Position numbers and translations under genes: made by a program. Of a DNA stretch of 64,000 bases, positions 36,465 through 46,431 are shown one piece after another. Source of the stretch: Phycicoccus sp. M110.8 (lineage in GTDB: Bacteria; Actinomycetota; Actinomycetes; Actinomycetales; Dermatophilaceae); NCBI RefSeq assembly GCF_032464895.1, contig NZ_JAWDIC010000003.1, positions 186,001 to 250,000 of the forward strand, in the 5' to 3' direction. The notes under the pieces are model-generated. The model was not told the origin of the DNA, did no database searches, and saw nothing but the letters and a program-made list of their open reading frames with translations. Position 1 is the first letter of the stretch. Each line of letters begins with the position of its first letter.

Positions 36465-37463
36465 GTGCCCAACCCCCTCAACCCCAGTACGAAGAAACAG
36501 CGCATCGACGACCTGGCCGCCTCCACCGCCGGTGGCGGCGTGGCCCTCGCCGAGCGCAGCGTCGGCGACGCCGGGCACGTCGAGGAGTCGGCGGGTGTCT
36601 CGCTCATCGCGAGCGCCTGGCGACGGCTGCGCGGCAACCCCGTGTTCCTCCTCGGCGCCACGATCAGCGCGCTGTTCGTCCTGCTCGCCATCTTCGCCCC
36701 GCTCCTGGCGCCGCACGACCCCACCGCGCGGCTGCTCATCGACCAGGTCCGCCCGCAGACCAACCCGATCCCCGGGGCGCAGCCTGGCTACCCGCTCGGC
36801 GCCGACTCCTCGGGCCGCGACCTGCTGTCGCGGTTGATCGTCGGGAGCCGCCAGACCCTGATCGTCGGCGTCCTGGCCACCCTGTTCGGCTTCGTCGGTG
36901 GCCTCTCCCTGGGCACCCTCGCCGGGGCCTTCGGCGGCTGGGTCGACTCCTTCGTCATGCGCGCGGTCGACGTCATGCTGTCGATCCCCTCGCTCCTGCT
37001 CGCCGTCTCGATCGCGGCCCTCGCCCCGAAGCCGAGCCAGTGGACCGTCATCATCGCCATCGCGGTGGTCCAGGTCCCGATCTTCGCCCGGCTGCTGCGC
37101 GGGTCGCTGCTCGCCCAGCGGGCCAGCGACCACGTGCTCGCCGCACGGGCGCTCGGCGTGAAGCGGTCCGCCATCGTGTTCCGGCACATGCTGCCGAACG
37201 CGCTGGGACCGGTCATCGTCCAGGCGACGCTCGTGCTCGCCGGCGCGATCATCGACGCCGCCGCCCTGTCCTTCCTCGGCGTCGGCAACCCCGACGACCG
37301 CCAGCCGGAGTGGGGCCAGATGCTCGGTGCCGCCCAGGAGTACATCTACGACAACCCGGCCCTCGCCGTGTGGCCCGCGCTGTGCATCATCGTCGTGGCC
37401 CTGGGCTTCACCCTCATGGGTGAGTCGCTGCGCGAGGCCCTCGACCCCAAGAGCCGGAGGTAA
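36465..37463 (+). CDS. Peptide ABC importer permease, DppC/OppC type
   Basis: The 332-residue product has a cytoplasmic lead of about 50 residues, a first membrane helix (about 63-85), an outer loop with HPLGADSSGRDLLSR-type sequence (here YPLGADSSGRD), and the permease core with the ARALGVKRSAIVFRHMLPN EAA-type loop. It pairs with the DppB-type permease. GTG 36465 is chosen because AGGTGA lies just upstream; GTG 36456, overlapping the previous stop, is an alternative. ATPase genes follow after 7 bases. Confidence 0.92.
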   Translation: MPNPLNPSTKKQRIDDLAASTAGGGVALAERSVGDAGHVEESAGVSLIASAWRRLRGNPVFLLGATISALFVLLAIFAPLLAPHDPTARLLIDQVRPQTNPIPGAQPGYPLGADSSGRDLLSRLIVGSRQTLIVGVLATLFGFVGGLSLGTLAGAFGGWVDSFVMRAVDVMLSIPSLLLAVSIAALAPKPSQWTVIIAIAVVQVPIFARLLRGSLLAQRASDHVLAARALGVKRSAIVFRHMLPNALGPVIVQATLVLAGAIIDAAALSFLGVGNPDDRQPEWGQMLGAAQEYIYDNPALAVWPALCIIVVALGFTLMGESLREALDPKSRR

Positions 37464-37470
37464 CCGACTC

Positions 37471-38501
<1,031 letters not shown>

Positions 38502-38505
<4 letters not shown>

Positions 38506-39656
38506 CCGCCACCGCCGAGACCCGCTCGACGGACGGCGCCGACGACCGCGAGGTCCTGGTCGACGTCAAGGACGTGAAGGTCCACTTCCCCATCAAGAAG
38601 GGCGTCATCTTCGACCGCACGGTCGGCTACGTCTACGCCGTCGACGGCGTGGACCTGCAGATCCGCAAGGGCGAGACCTACGGCCTGGTCGGCGAGTCCG
38701 GCTGCGGCAAGTCCACCCTCGGCCGGGCCATCCTCAACCTCGAGCCCCCCACCGCGGGCAGCGTCGAGTTCGACGGTGTCGACATCGCCTCGCTCAGGGG
38801 CGAGGAGCTGCGGCGCAAGCGCCAGGACATCCAGATGGTCTTCCAGGACCCGATGGGCAGCCTGGACCCGCGCCAGTCGGTCGAGTCGCTGCTCCTGGAG
38901 GGCATGAAGGCGCACGGCCTGGCCAAGGACGAGAAGCAGGCGTCGGCCCGGCTGCGCGAGCTGCTCAAGGCCGTCGGCCTGCCGCCGGCGGCGCTGCGCA
39001 AGTACCCGCACGAGTTCTCCGGCGGCCAGCGCCAGCGCATCGGGATCGCCCGGGCCCTGTCTGTCAACCCCAAGCTGATCGTCGCGGACGAGCCGGTCTC
39101 GGCCCTCGACGTGTCCGTGCAGGCGCAGGTGATCAACCTGCTCGAGGAGCTCCAGGACGAGTACGGCCTGACCTACCTGGTCATCGCGCACGACCTGGCG
39201 GTGGTGCGGCACATCAGCGACCGGATCGGCGTCATGTACCTCGGCTCCCTCGTCGAGGAGGCCGAGGCGGAGGACCTGTACGACAACCCGCTGCACCCGT
39301 ACACGCGGGCGCTCATGTCCGCGGTGCCAGTGCCGGACCCGCTCGTCGAGGACCGCCGCGAGCGCATCCTGCTGACCGGCGACCTCCCCTCGCCCGCCAA
39401 CCCGCCGAGGGGCTGCCGGTTCCACACCCGGTGCCCGTGGCGGCAGGAGACGAAGTGCGACACCGACCGGCCGCAGCTGCGGGTGGTGCAGGTGGACGGT
39501 GTCCCCGGCAGCCACCGGGTCGCGTGCCACTGGGCCGAGCAGATCGCGTCCGGCGAGCTGAAGCCGCACGACGTCAAGGCCGTGGCGACCGAGCAGCACG
39601 AGCAGGGCGGCAACGCCGACTTCATGGGCCCGGCCTCGGTGCAGGAAGCACTCTGA
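38502..39656 (+). CDS. Peptide ABC importer ATPase, DppF/OppF type
   Basis: The 384-residue product has Walker A GESGCGKST, signature FSGGQRQR, Walker B LIVADEPVSALD and the switch AHD. A C-terminal CRFHTRCPWRQETKC cluster mirrors that of DppD. About 45 extra residues at the C-terminus (EQIASGELKPHD onward) exceed the usual family end and look disordered. It is the last gene of the operon and is followed by a perfect 20-bp hairpin (39674-39715). Confidence 0.94.
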
Positions 39657-39673
39657 GGTCCGTCCCCACCCCC

Positions 39674-39715
39674 AGCGGTATGCCGCGTGCGCACCTGCGC
39701 ACGCGGCATACCGCT
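39674..39715 (+). terminator. Perfect 20-bp hairpin ending the importer operon
   Basis: Arms 39674-39693 and 39696-39715 are exact complements with a 2-base gap (CC), beginning AGCGGTATGCCG and ending CGGCATACCGCT. It lies 17 bases after the last ATPase gene. Each arm contains the octamer GTATGCCG that recurs through the window. Confidence 0.8.
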
Positions 39716-39782
39716 GTCCGGGGCCGGGCAGGTGAGGCTCGCCTTCCATGACAGGCGGGGCCGTCCTTGCCAGAGTGTGCCC

Positions 39783-40091
39783 ATGGCCAGGTTGCTGAAC
39801 GACGAGGAGATCGGTCGCCAGCTGCGCGACCTGCCCGGGTGGGGCCGCGACGGGAACGCGATCCGCGCCACCTACGAGGCACCGGACTTCCCCACCGCGA
39901 TCCGGCTCGTCGACGACGTGGCGCAGGACGCCGAGCAGATGGACCACCACCCCGACATCGACATCCGGTGGCGCGCGGTCCGGTTCACGTGCGCGACGCA
40001 CTCCGAGGGCGGGCTCACCCAGCTCGACGTCGAGCTGGCGCACCGCATCCGCGAGGCAGCCGCCCGCCTGGGGGCGACGTCCGGTGAGTGA
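39783..40091 (+). CDS. Pterin-4a-carbinolamine dehydratase family protein
   Basis: The 102-residue product has the DCoH signature, MDHHPDIDIRW, with the paired His residues and the trailing Trp region, and the helix FPTAIRLVDDVAQDAE. Classic members recycle the cofactor of aromatic amino acid hydroxylases; none is near, and many bacterial members have other roles such as in molybdopterin or folate side reactions. CAGAGT lies 6 bases before the ATG. The stop overlaps the start of the VIT-family gene. Confidence 0.9.
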   Translation: MARLLNDEEIGRQLRDLPGWGRDGNAIRATYEAPDFPTAIRLVDDVAQDAEQMDHHPDIDIRWRAVRFTCATHSEGGLTQLDVELAHRIREAAARLGATSGE

Positions 40092-40812
40092 GGAGACCGA
40101 GGTGAGCAGGATCCCGCACACCGGCGAGGCGCACAGCCAGGGCATCGGGCAGCGGCTGAACTGGCTGCGGGCCGGCGTGCTCGGTGCCAACGACGGCATC
40201 GTGTCCACCGCCGGCATCGTCATCGGCGTCGCGGCCGCCACGACCAGCCGGGGCGCGATCCTCACGGCGGGTGTCGCCGGCCTGGCCGCGGGCGCGATGA
40301 GCATGGCGGCGGGCGAGTACGTCTCGGTGAGCACCCAGCGCGACACCGAGAAGGCGCTGCTCGCCAAGGAGGAGCGCGAGCTGCGCGAGATGCCGGAGGA
40401 GGAGCTCGAGGAGCTCACCGAGATCTACCGCGCCAAGGGCCTGAGCCCCGAGCTCGCCCACGAGGTGGCCGTGCAGCTGACCGAGCACGACGCGCTCGGG
40501 GCGCACGCGGAGGCCGAGCTCGGCATCGACCCGGACGACCTGACCAACCCCTGGCACGCCGCCTGGGCCTCGATGCTGGCGTTCACCATCGGCGCCCTGC
40601 TGCCGCTCGTCGCGATCCTCGTCGTGCCGGTGTCGGCGCGGGTGTGGGTCACGGCCGTCGCCGTGGCGCTCGCGCTGGCGGTCACCGGGTGGGCCAGCGC
40701 GCGGCTCGGCGGAGCCAGGGTGCAGCCGGCGGTGCTGCGCAACGTGGGTGGCGGTGTGCTCGCCATGGTCGTGACCTACGGCATCGGCGCCCTGGTGGGC
40801 ACCCAGCTCTGA
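40084..40812 (+). CDS. VIT/CCC1 family membrane protein (Fe2+/Mn2+ transporter)
   Basis: The 242-residue product has the Vit1/Ccc1 layout. LRAGVLGANDGIVSTAGIVIGV and AAGAMSMAAGEYVSVSTQRDTE form the first two helices, with the conserved Asp and the Met/Glu-lined path used by plant VIT1 for Fe2+. A charged cytosolic region (about 90-160) with many Glu residues follows, then three more helices. It should export or store Fe2+ or Mn2+. GTG 40084 overlaps the previous gene; GTG 40102, with GGAG upstream, is an alternative start. Confidence 0.87.
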   Translation: MSEETEVSRIPHTGEAHSQGIGQRLNWLRAGVLGANDGIVSTAGIVIGVAAATTSRGAILTAGVAGLAAGAMSMAAGEYVSVSTQRDTEKALLAKEERELREMPEEELEELTEIYRAKGLSPELAHEVAVQLTEHDALGAHAEAELGIDPDDLTNPWHAAWASMLAFTIGALLPLVAILVVPVSARVWVTAVAVALALAVTGWASARLGGARVQPAVLRNVGGGVLAMVVTYGIGALVGTQL

Positions 40813-40818
40813 CGCCCC

Positions 40819-40845
40819 CTCGGGCGCAGACGGTCCGCGCCCGAG
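40819..40845. terminator. Bidirectional hairpin between VIT-family gene and ABC-2 permease
   Basis: CTCGGGCGC (40819-40827) and GCGCCCGAG (40837-40845) form a 9-bp stem with a 9-base loop between two convergent stops. Confidence 0.65.
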
Positions 40846-40878
40846 CCACCTGCGGCGGCGCGGGCACGGCCCTGAGCC

Positions 40879-41679
40879 CTACCCGCGGACGTCGCGCCGG
40901 CGGAAGCCCCAGACGGCCACGGCGACGAGGACCGCGAACGTCGCCAGCGCCACACCGAGCGCGGGGTAGGAGATCCCGGTGCGCAGCGGGTCGTGCGCCG
41001 CGTACTGGTAGAACGGCGAGAACCGCTGGAAGGGCTCGAGCCAGTCCACCATCGACCCCAGGCCGTTGACGAGGTACGCCACGACGACCAGGCCTGCTGC
41101 CGCGCCCCGCGCGAGGCCGGCGTGGCCGGTGCCCGCACCGACTGCGAGCGCGACGCCGCCGAAGACCAGGGAGAGGGCGGCGAGGTGGGTCATCGCCGCG
41201 ACGACACCCGACAGGGGCAGGTGCAGGTCGAACGCCGCCCCCTCGAGCACCAGGGCCGCTCCGGTGACGACGACGAGCAGGACGGTGCCGATCACGAGCG
41301 CCAGCGCCTTGTCGAGCAGGACCCGGGTCCGGCTCACGGGGGCGCCGAGCAGCAGGTCGAGGCTATGCCGGTCCTCCTCGCCGGCCACGGCCGAGGAGCC
41401 CTGGCCGACCGCGTAGATGATGAGCAGCGCGGGAGCCATGAAGGACATGAGCTCGATCTGGATGTAGCCGGTCGGGGTCGACATGTCGGCGCCGGCCGTG
41501 GCGAACAGGGAGCGGAACGCCTCCGGCATCTGGTCGAGGAAGTCGCTCATCGACGGCTGGTCGCGCAGGCTGGGCCAGATCGCGGCATACAGCAGCACGA
41601 CGAGCACGATCGAGCTGACCCAGCCCACGAGCGCCCGCCGCTGGTCGAAGAGGGTCTTGCGCCAGACGTCAGCCAGCAT
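40879..41679 (-). CDS. ABC-2 type transporter permease
   Basis: The 266-residue product has six predicted helices in the ABC-2 pattern: helix 1 at about 18-38, an outer loop of about 45 residues, then DRHSLDLLLGAPVSRTRVLLDKALAL between helices 2 and 3. It partners the ATPase upstream to export an unknown compound, possibly a drug or lipid. ATG 41679 lies inside the end of the ATPase gene (11-base overlap); GTG 41685 or 41688 are alternatives. Confidence 0.82.
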   Translation of the reverse strand: MLADVWRKTLFDQRRALVGWVSSIVLVVLLYAAIWPSLRDQPSMSDFLDQMPEAFRSLFATAGADMSTPTGYIQIELMSFMAPALLIIYAVGQGSSAVAGEEDRHSLDLLLGAPVSRTRVLLDKALALVIGTVLLVVVTGAALVLEGAAFDLHLPLSGVVAAMTHLAALSLVFGGVALAVGAGTGHAGLARGAAAGLVVVAYLVNGLGSMVDWLEPFQRFSPFYQYAAHDPLRTGISYPALGVALATFAVLVAVAVWGFRRRDVRG

Positions 41680-42640
41680 CGTCACCACCCCCGGTGTAGT
41701 AGCCCAGGAAGGCCTCCTCGAGCTCGGCCTCCGTGCAGGTCAGGTCGCGCAGCCGGTGCCGGCTCAGGGCCTTGACCACGCCGTCCAGCGACGCCTCGGG
41801 TGCCTTGCAGACCAGGTCGTGCCCCTGCACGGACAGGTCGCGCACCCCCTCGACGGCGGCGAACTCCGCGGCGTCGACGGGTGTCGCGAGGGTGGCCCGG
41901 ACGTGGTGCAGGGAGCGGGCCCGGAGCGCCTCGAGACCCTCCACCGCGACCAGCCGGCCCTGGCGGAGCACGGCGACGCGGTCGGCCACCCGCTGCACCT
42001 CGGCCAGCACGTGCGAGCTCAGCAGGACGGAGCCACCTGCCTGCGCCTGCTCGCGCACGCACCGCTTGAACTCCTGCTGCGCCATCGGGTCGAGGCCGTT
42101 CGTCGGCTCGTCCAGCACGAGCAGGTCGACCGGGGCCATCATCGCCAGGACGAGGGCGAGCTTCTGCCGGTTGCCGCGGGACAGCTCACCGCCGCGGCGC
42201 GAGAGGTCGAGGTCGAAGCGCTCGGCCAGCTCGCGGGCACGCCGGTGGTGGCGCAGCCCCCGCAGCGAGCCGAGGAACTCCAGGTGCTGCTCCCCGGTGA
42301 GCCGCGGGTAGATGCCGCCCTCGCCGGACAGGTAGCCGACGCGCCGGCGCACGGCGACGGAGTCGGCCCAGGCGTCGTGCCCGCACACGAGAGCCGAACC
42401 CGTCGTGGGGCGGAGCAGCCCCATGAGCAGCCGCAGGGTGGTCGTCTTGCCGGCTCCGTTCGGCCCGAGGTAGCCGAACACCTCGCCGGGTTCGATGCGC
42501 AGGTCGAGGTCGCGCAGCGCCCAGACGGAGCCGAACCGCTTGCCGAGGCCGGTGGTCTGCACCACCGGCTCCTCGGTACGGCGCGCAGCCTCGGCCGGCG
42601 TGACGGGCGTGCGGACGGTGGGTGGGCTCCCGGTGCTCAT
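41669..42640 (-). CDS. ABC exporter ATPase, DrrA/CcmA type
   Basis: The 323-residue product has Walker A GPNGAGKTT, signature SRGNRQKLAL (SRGNR in place of the usual LSGGQ), Walker B LLVLDEPTNGLD and the switch SSH. The C-terminal 90 residues form the accessory domain usual for drug-type ABC-2 ATPases. ATG 42640 is preceded by GGGAGGAGG. It is co-transcribed with the permease. No dedicated regulator is adjacent; the divergent CNNM/CorC-like gene has its own promoter region. Confidence 0.88.
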   Translation of the reverse strand: MSTGSPPTVRTPVTPAEAARRTEEPVVQTTGLGKRFGSVWALRDLDLRIEPGEVFGYLGPNGAGKTTTLRLLMGLLRPTTGSALVCGHDAWADSVAVRRRVGYLSGEGGIYPRLTGEQHLEFLGSLRGLRHHRRARELAERFDLDLSRRGGELSRGNRQKLALVLAMMAPVDLLVLDEPTNGLDPMAQQEFKRCVREQAQAGGSVLLSSHVLAEVQRVADRVAVLRQGRLVAVEGLEALRARSLHHVRATLATPVDAAEFAAVEGVRDLSVQGHDLVCKAPEASLDGVVKALSRHRLRDLTCTEAELEEAFLGYYTGGGDDAG

Positions 42641-42783
42641 GGCGGCCTCCTCCCACCACACGCTCCCGGTCACGGGGACCGGGGCACAGGGACGAAGGGC
42701 CCGAGCGGAACTTCGCCGGCCGTTTGGTCGTTGGACGCGACTCAGGCCCTCTCCCCTACCAGGACCGGTGATCCCACCCCGCC

Positions 42784-44067
42784 ATGTCCGGCTACTGGCT
42801 CGACATCGCCCTCGTCGCCCTGCTCGTCCTCCTCAACGCGGTCTTCGCCGGCAGCGAGATGGCCCTGGTCTCGCTCCGTGAGGGGCAGCTGCGGCAGCTG
42901 GAGCGGGACGGCTCAGCCCGCTCGCAGCGGCTGGTCCGCCTGGCCCGCGACCCCAACCGGTTCCTCGCGACCATCCAGATCGGCATCACCCTCGCCGGCT
43001 TCCTCGCCTCGGCGACGGCTGCCGTGTCGCTGGCCGAGCCGCTCGTGCCGCACCTGCGCTTCCTGGGTTCGGCCGCCGAGGCGCTGTCCGTGGCCGTCGT
43101 GACGCTGGTGCTGTCGTTCCTCACCCTGGTGCTCGGGGAGCTGGCCCCCAAGCGGCTGGCGATGCAGTGGGCCCTGCCGTGGGCGTCGACGGTGGCCCGC
43201 CCGCTCGACCTGCTGTCGACCGTGGCGCGGCCCGCCGTCGCCCTGCTCAGCGCCTCGACCAACGTCGTCGTCCGGTTGCTGGGCGGGCGCCCCGACGCCG
43301 AGGGCGAGGAGCTGTCGGCCGCCGAGCTGCGCGACCTCGTGACGAGCAACCCCGAGCTCGACCACGACCAGCGCGAGATCATCAGCGGCGCCCTGGAGCT
43401 GCACGAGCGGATCCTGCGGCAGGTGCTGGTGCCCCGCGGTGCCGTCCTGTCGCTGCCCGCGGAGACGCCGGTCGCCCAGGCGCGCGAGGAGATGGCCCGC
43501 GCCGGCCACTCCAGGGTGCCCATCACCCGGGGCAACCACCTCGACCGCGTCCTGGGCATCGTCCACTGGGGTGCCGTCATCCACGGTGACGACGAGCCCG
43601 TCGGCGCGCGCGTCCAGCCGGCGCTCATGCTGCCCGACACCGTGCGGGTGTCCGAGGCCCTGCGCCGGTTCAAGGAGGAGCGGCAGCAGATGGCGATCGT
43701 CGTCGACGAGCACGGCTCGGTCGACGGCATCGTCACGCTCGAGGACCTGCTCGAGGAGCTCGTCGGCGAGATCTGGGACGAGACCGACCGCGACGTGCTC
43801 GCGGCCCACCGGCACGACGACGGCTCGGTCACGCTGCCCGGCACCTTCCCCGTCCACGACCTCACCGACGTGGGGGTCGAGCTCGCGGTCGCGCCCTCGA
43901 CCGACTACGCCACCGTGGCGGGCCTGGTGCTCAAGGAGCTCGGCCGGGTGCCGCAGGGTCCCGGGGACGTCGTGGCCGTCGGAGGCTGGACGATCGAGGT
44001 CACCCGGGTCGCGCACCACGCCGTCACCCAGGTCCGGATGCGCCGTCCGGAGGTGGACCCGGTCTGA
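42784..44067 (+). CDS. CNNM/CorC-like (hemolysin C family) membrane protein
   Basis: The 427-residue product has an N-terminal DUF21 membrane domain with three to four helices (NAVFAGSEMALVSLREGQLRQLE, then to about 150), a CBS pair (about 205-330, QVLVPRGAVLSLP and VDEHGSVDGIVTLEDLLEE), and a C-terminal transporter-associated domain. Such proteins are linked to Mg2+/Co2+ efflux or Na+-coupled Mg2+ transport. The ATG at 42784 follows a CTACC-type -10 candidate at about 42765. A nested repeat-hairpin element follows the stop. Confidence 0.9.
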   Translation: MSGYWLDIALVALLVLLNAVFAGSEMALVSLREGQLRQLERDGSARSQRLVRLARDPNRFLATIQIGITLAGFLASATAAVSLAEPLVPHLRFLGSAAEALSVAVVTLVLSFLTLVLGELAPKRLAMQWALPWASTVARPLDLLSTVARPAVALLSASTNVVVRLLGGRPDAEGEELSAAELRDLVTSNPELDHDQREIISGALELHERILRQVLVPRGAVLSLPAETPVAQAREEMARAGHSRVPITRGNHLDRVLGIVHWGAVIHGDDEPVGARVQPALMLPDTVRVSEALRRFKEERQQMAIVVDEHGSVDGIVTLEDLLEELVGEIWDETDRDVLAAHRHDDGSVTLPGTFPVHDLTDVGVELAVAPSTDYATVAGLVLKELGRVPQGPGDVVAVGGWTIEVTRVAHHAVTQVRMRRPEVDPV

Positions 44068-44089
44068 GCCGGCGGCACCAGGGGGCGGC

Positions 44090-44163
44090 GGCGAGGGCCG
44101 GCGTGTGCCGCGGGCCGCCGGGCCGGCGTGTGCCGGGTGCCGGCACCCGGCACACCCCTCGCC
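44090..44163. terminator. Nested palindromic element between convergent genes
   Basis: GGCGAGGG (44090-44097) and CCCTCGCC (44156-44163) enclose two copies of CCGGCGTGTGCCG (44098-44110 and 44124-44136) and a 28-base perfect palindrome (44128-44155). It should fold as a strong bidirectional terminator. Confidence 0.55.
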
Positions 44164-44189
44164 TCCCCCGGCTCCGGGGGACGCCGGGG

Positions 44190-44411
44190 TCACTGGCAGA
44201 GCTGGGTGCCCGTCGGCAGGAAGCGGGGCGGGACGGCCGAGATCGGACGCGGGTCCTGGCGGAACGTCGAGCAGAACGCCTTGGTGAGCTCGTAGTTGTA
44301 GACGCCGACCACGATGGCCGACGCCGACAGGAGGATCAGCACCCCCATGGTCACGCTCTTGATCACGAGAGGCAGTGTGGGGCCGGGAGGGCCAGGACGG
44401 GTGGAGATCAC
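44190..44411 (-). CDS. Small single-pass membrane protein, unknown
   Basis: The 73-residue product has one membrane helix (about 16-37, VIKSVTMGVLILLSASAIVVGV) followed by an outer tail with two cysteines (CSTF and a C-terminal LCQ). I do not recognise a family. Gene status is supported by GGAGG 5 bases before the GTG start and by the clear membrane segment. It stands alone, between a strong hairpin element and the lipase-like gene. The two tail cysteines could form a disulfide (inference). Confidence 0.55.
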   Translation of the reverse strand: MISTRPGPPGPTLPLVIKSVTMGVLILLSASAIVVGVYNYELTKAFCSTFRQDPRPISAVPPRFLPTGTQLCQ

Positions 44412-44490
44412 ACCGTCCTCCGCCCTTTGGATGAGGCCGGTTGTCAGGGTCTGTACCGGTTCGTGGCCATCTGGAGTCGGTGGCGCGCGG

Positions 44491-45333
44491 TCAGGAGCCG
44501 GAGGAGGCGCCCGTCACCGCGGCGGGCTCGCCGACGGCGATCCGCGCCATCGCCGCGAGCGAGGCCGTGCCGGGCGCCAGGTAGTCGTTGTGGCCGTAGG
44601 CGCCGTCCACTGGAAGCGGCAGGGCGCCGAACGACGGGGCAGTGGGGTCGGCCCCGTGGCCGAGGTCGCCGTACCGGGTGTAGGGCACGAGGCCGATGGG
44701 GTCCCCCTCCGCACGCCCCGCCCAGACCCGCGCGGTGGTGCCGAGGTCGGCCCGGCGCTCGACGTCCATGCCGGGTGAGCCGATCGCGACGATGTCCGCG
44801 ACGTGCAGGTGCGACGCGGCGTGGCCGCACACGACCGAGCCGTAGCTGTGGCACACCAGGGTGACGTTGGCCGTGTGCGGGAGGGTCGCGACGAAACGGG
44901 CCAGGCGGGGTGCGCCGGCCACCGCCCGGTCCGAGCGCGCGGCGGCCACCCCGAGGTCCTGCGGGGGGTCGTAGTCGAGCCACACCACCACCGCGGACTC
45001 GTGCGCCGGGTCGTCCTGCCGCATCCTGGCCAGCAGCGCCCGGGCCTGGACCGCCGGGTGCCGGCGGGTGGCTGCGGTCTCGTCGGCGATGAGCGGGCCG
45101 GTCCACGACACCCCCGGGACGAGGACGGCGACGTGGCGCGCCCGGGTGAGGTCACCGAACACCTCGACGATGCGCCCGGCGCCGAGGGAGTCCTCCGAGA
45201 GGACGTGGGCCACGACGGCACCCGGTGCGGTGCGGACGACGGCGTTGTCGGAGATCTCCTGCGCCGCTGCCGGGCTGACCCAGACGCCGCCGACGAGGGC
45301 AGCGGACAGCAGCAGGGGGTAACGCTTCTTCAC
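44491..45333 (-). CDS. Secreted alpha/beta hydrolase, DUF1023-like
   Basis: The 280-residue product has a signal peptide (about 1-24, ending AAAQ). The fold is alpha/beta hydrolase: nucleophile elbow VCHSYGSVV with Ser near residue 165 (HxSxG-type elbow), and a catalytic His probably in AYGHNDYLA. It matches the DUF1023 lipase/esterase-like proteins of actinobacteria, some of which act on cell-envelope esters. No partner genes are apparent. The start codon ATG 45333 follows the convergent/intergenic tract between it and the DMT gene. Confidence 0.78.
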   Translation of the reverse strand: MKKRYPLLLSAALVGGVWVSPAAAQEISDNAVVRTAPGAVVAHVLSEDSLGAGRIVEVFGDLTRARHVAVLVPGVSWTGPLIADETAATRRHPAVQARALLARMRQDDPAHESAVVVWLDYDPPQDLGVAAARSDRAVAGAPRLARFVATLPHTANVTLVCHSYGSVVCGHAASHLHVADIVAIGSPGMDVERRADLGTTARVWAGRAEGDPIGLVPYTRYGDLGHGADPTAPSFGALPLPVDGAYGHNDYLAPGTASLAAMARIAVGEPAAVTGASSGS

Positions 45334-45432
45334 GGGCGGGGCGGCCTGGTCGGGTCTGCCGGCCGGGGCAGGAGGGGTTCAGCGAGTCAGGGTGGCACAG
45401 GAGTCTGTGAGTTCCCTCGGGGCAGGCAGCGG

Positions 45433-46380
45433 TCAGCCGGCGCCACGTCCGAGCCGGGCACGTACGGCGATGCGGGCGCTGGCGACCACGACCGCGCCGC
45501 ACACGACGGTCGTCGACGTCACGCGCTCGTGCAGCAGCAGCGCGGCCCACAGGATGCTCAGGACCGGTTGCACGAGCTGGACCTGGCTGACCCGCGCCAT
45601 CGGGCCGATGGCCAGCCCGCGGTACCAGGCGAAGAACCCGAGGTACATGGAGACGACGCACAGGTAGGCGAAGGCGAGCCACTGCCCGGTCGTCCCGGAC
45701 GGCGTGCGCTCCACGACGGACACCAGCGCGAGCACGGTCATGACCGGGGCCGACAGCACGAGCGCCCACGACACCGTCTGCCAGGCGCCCAGCTCCCGCG
45801 CCAGCAGGCCACCCTCGGCATACCCGACCGCGGCGGCGAGGACGGCACCGAGCAGGAGGAGGTCCGCCCAGTGCAGGGAGCCCAGGCCACCACCCTGGAG
45901 TGACGCGAACACGATGACGGCGGCCGCCCCCGTGGCGGCGGACGCCCAGAACGTCCACGGCACCGACTCCTTGCCGCGCAGGACGGCCATGGCCGCGGTG
46001 GCCGCAGGAAGCAGTCCGATCACGACCGCGCCGTGGCTGGCCGGCGTCGTGGTCAGGGCGTAGGACGTCAGCAGCGGGAACCCCAGGACGACGCCGCCCG
46101 CGACCACGGCCAGGCGACGGGCCTGGGGCCACGACGGCCGGGCCTGACGGGTCCACAGCAGGGCCGCCGCCGCGAGCACGGCGGCGACGACAGCGCGTCC
46201 CGAGCCGAGGAACAGGGCAGACAGCCCGTCGTGGGTGGCGACCCGGGTGAACGGCACGGTGAACGAGAAGGCCGCGGTGCCGGCGAGCCCCCACGGCAGG
46301 CCTGCCCGCGAGGGGGCAGGAAGCCCCTGCCCCGACGGGTGCGGCCGCTCGCCCGGCGCCGGTGATGTGGATAGCACCAC
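45433..46380 (-). CDS. EamA/DMT family exporter
   Basis: The product is about 315 residues with ten predicted helices in two EamA halves (LPWGLAGTAAFSF start, LGFPLLTSYALTTTPASHGA, and second-half PMARVSQVQLVQPVLSILWA). Members export amino acids or other metabolites. Divergent from a MocR-type regulator; operator-like repeats lie between. GTG 46380 is taken as start because the in-frame ATG 46416 would overlap the regulator start; GTG 46377 is equally possible. The regulator most likely controls it, and PLP-linked control suggests an amine or amino acid substrate. Confidence 0.8.
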   Translation of the reverse strand: MVLSTSPAPGERPHPSGQGLPAPSRAGLPWGLAGTAAFSFTVPFTRVATHDGLSALFLGSGRAVVAAVLAAAALLWTRQARPSWPQARRLAVVAGGVVLGFPLLTSYALTTTPASHGAVVIGLLPAATAAMAVLRGKESVPWTFWASAATGAAAVIVFASLQGGGLGSLHWADLLLLGAVLAAAVGYAEGGLLARELGAWQTVSWALVLSAPVMTVLALVSVVERTPSGTTGQWLAFAYLCVVSMYLGFFAWYRGLAIGPMARVSQVQLVQPVLSILWAALLLHERVTSTTVVCGAVVVASARIAVRARLGRGAG

Positions 46381-46389
46381 GGGGTCTGG

Positions 46390-46431
46390 GACGATAGCGC
46401 TACTCTCTACCTTCATGAACGACGATAGCGC
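46390..46431. promoter_or_regulatory. Operator-like direct repeats between MocR and DMT genes
   Basis: GACGATAGCGC occurs at 46390-46400 and 46421-46431, 31 bases (about three DNA turns) apart. The first copy contains a minus-strand TATCGT usable as -10 for the DMT gene; the plus-strand TACTCT (46401-46406) is the regulator -10. Direct repeats of this kind are typical of MocR regulators. Confidence 0.55.
46401..46406 (+). promoter_or_regulatory. -10 box of MocR gene, near-leaderless
   Basis: TACTCT is followed by 8 bases and ATG 46415. It sits between the two operator repeats. Confidence 0.4.

Noticed and set aside
39674-39715. Site-specific recombination or attachment site
   Set aside because: The perfect 20-bp palindrome lies directly after an operon end with no integrase or direct-repeat partner, so a terminator explains it better.
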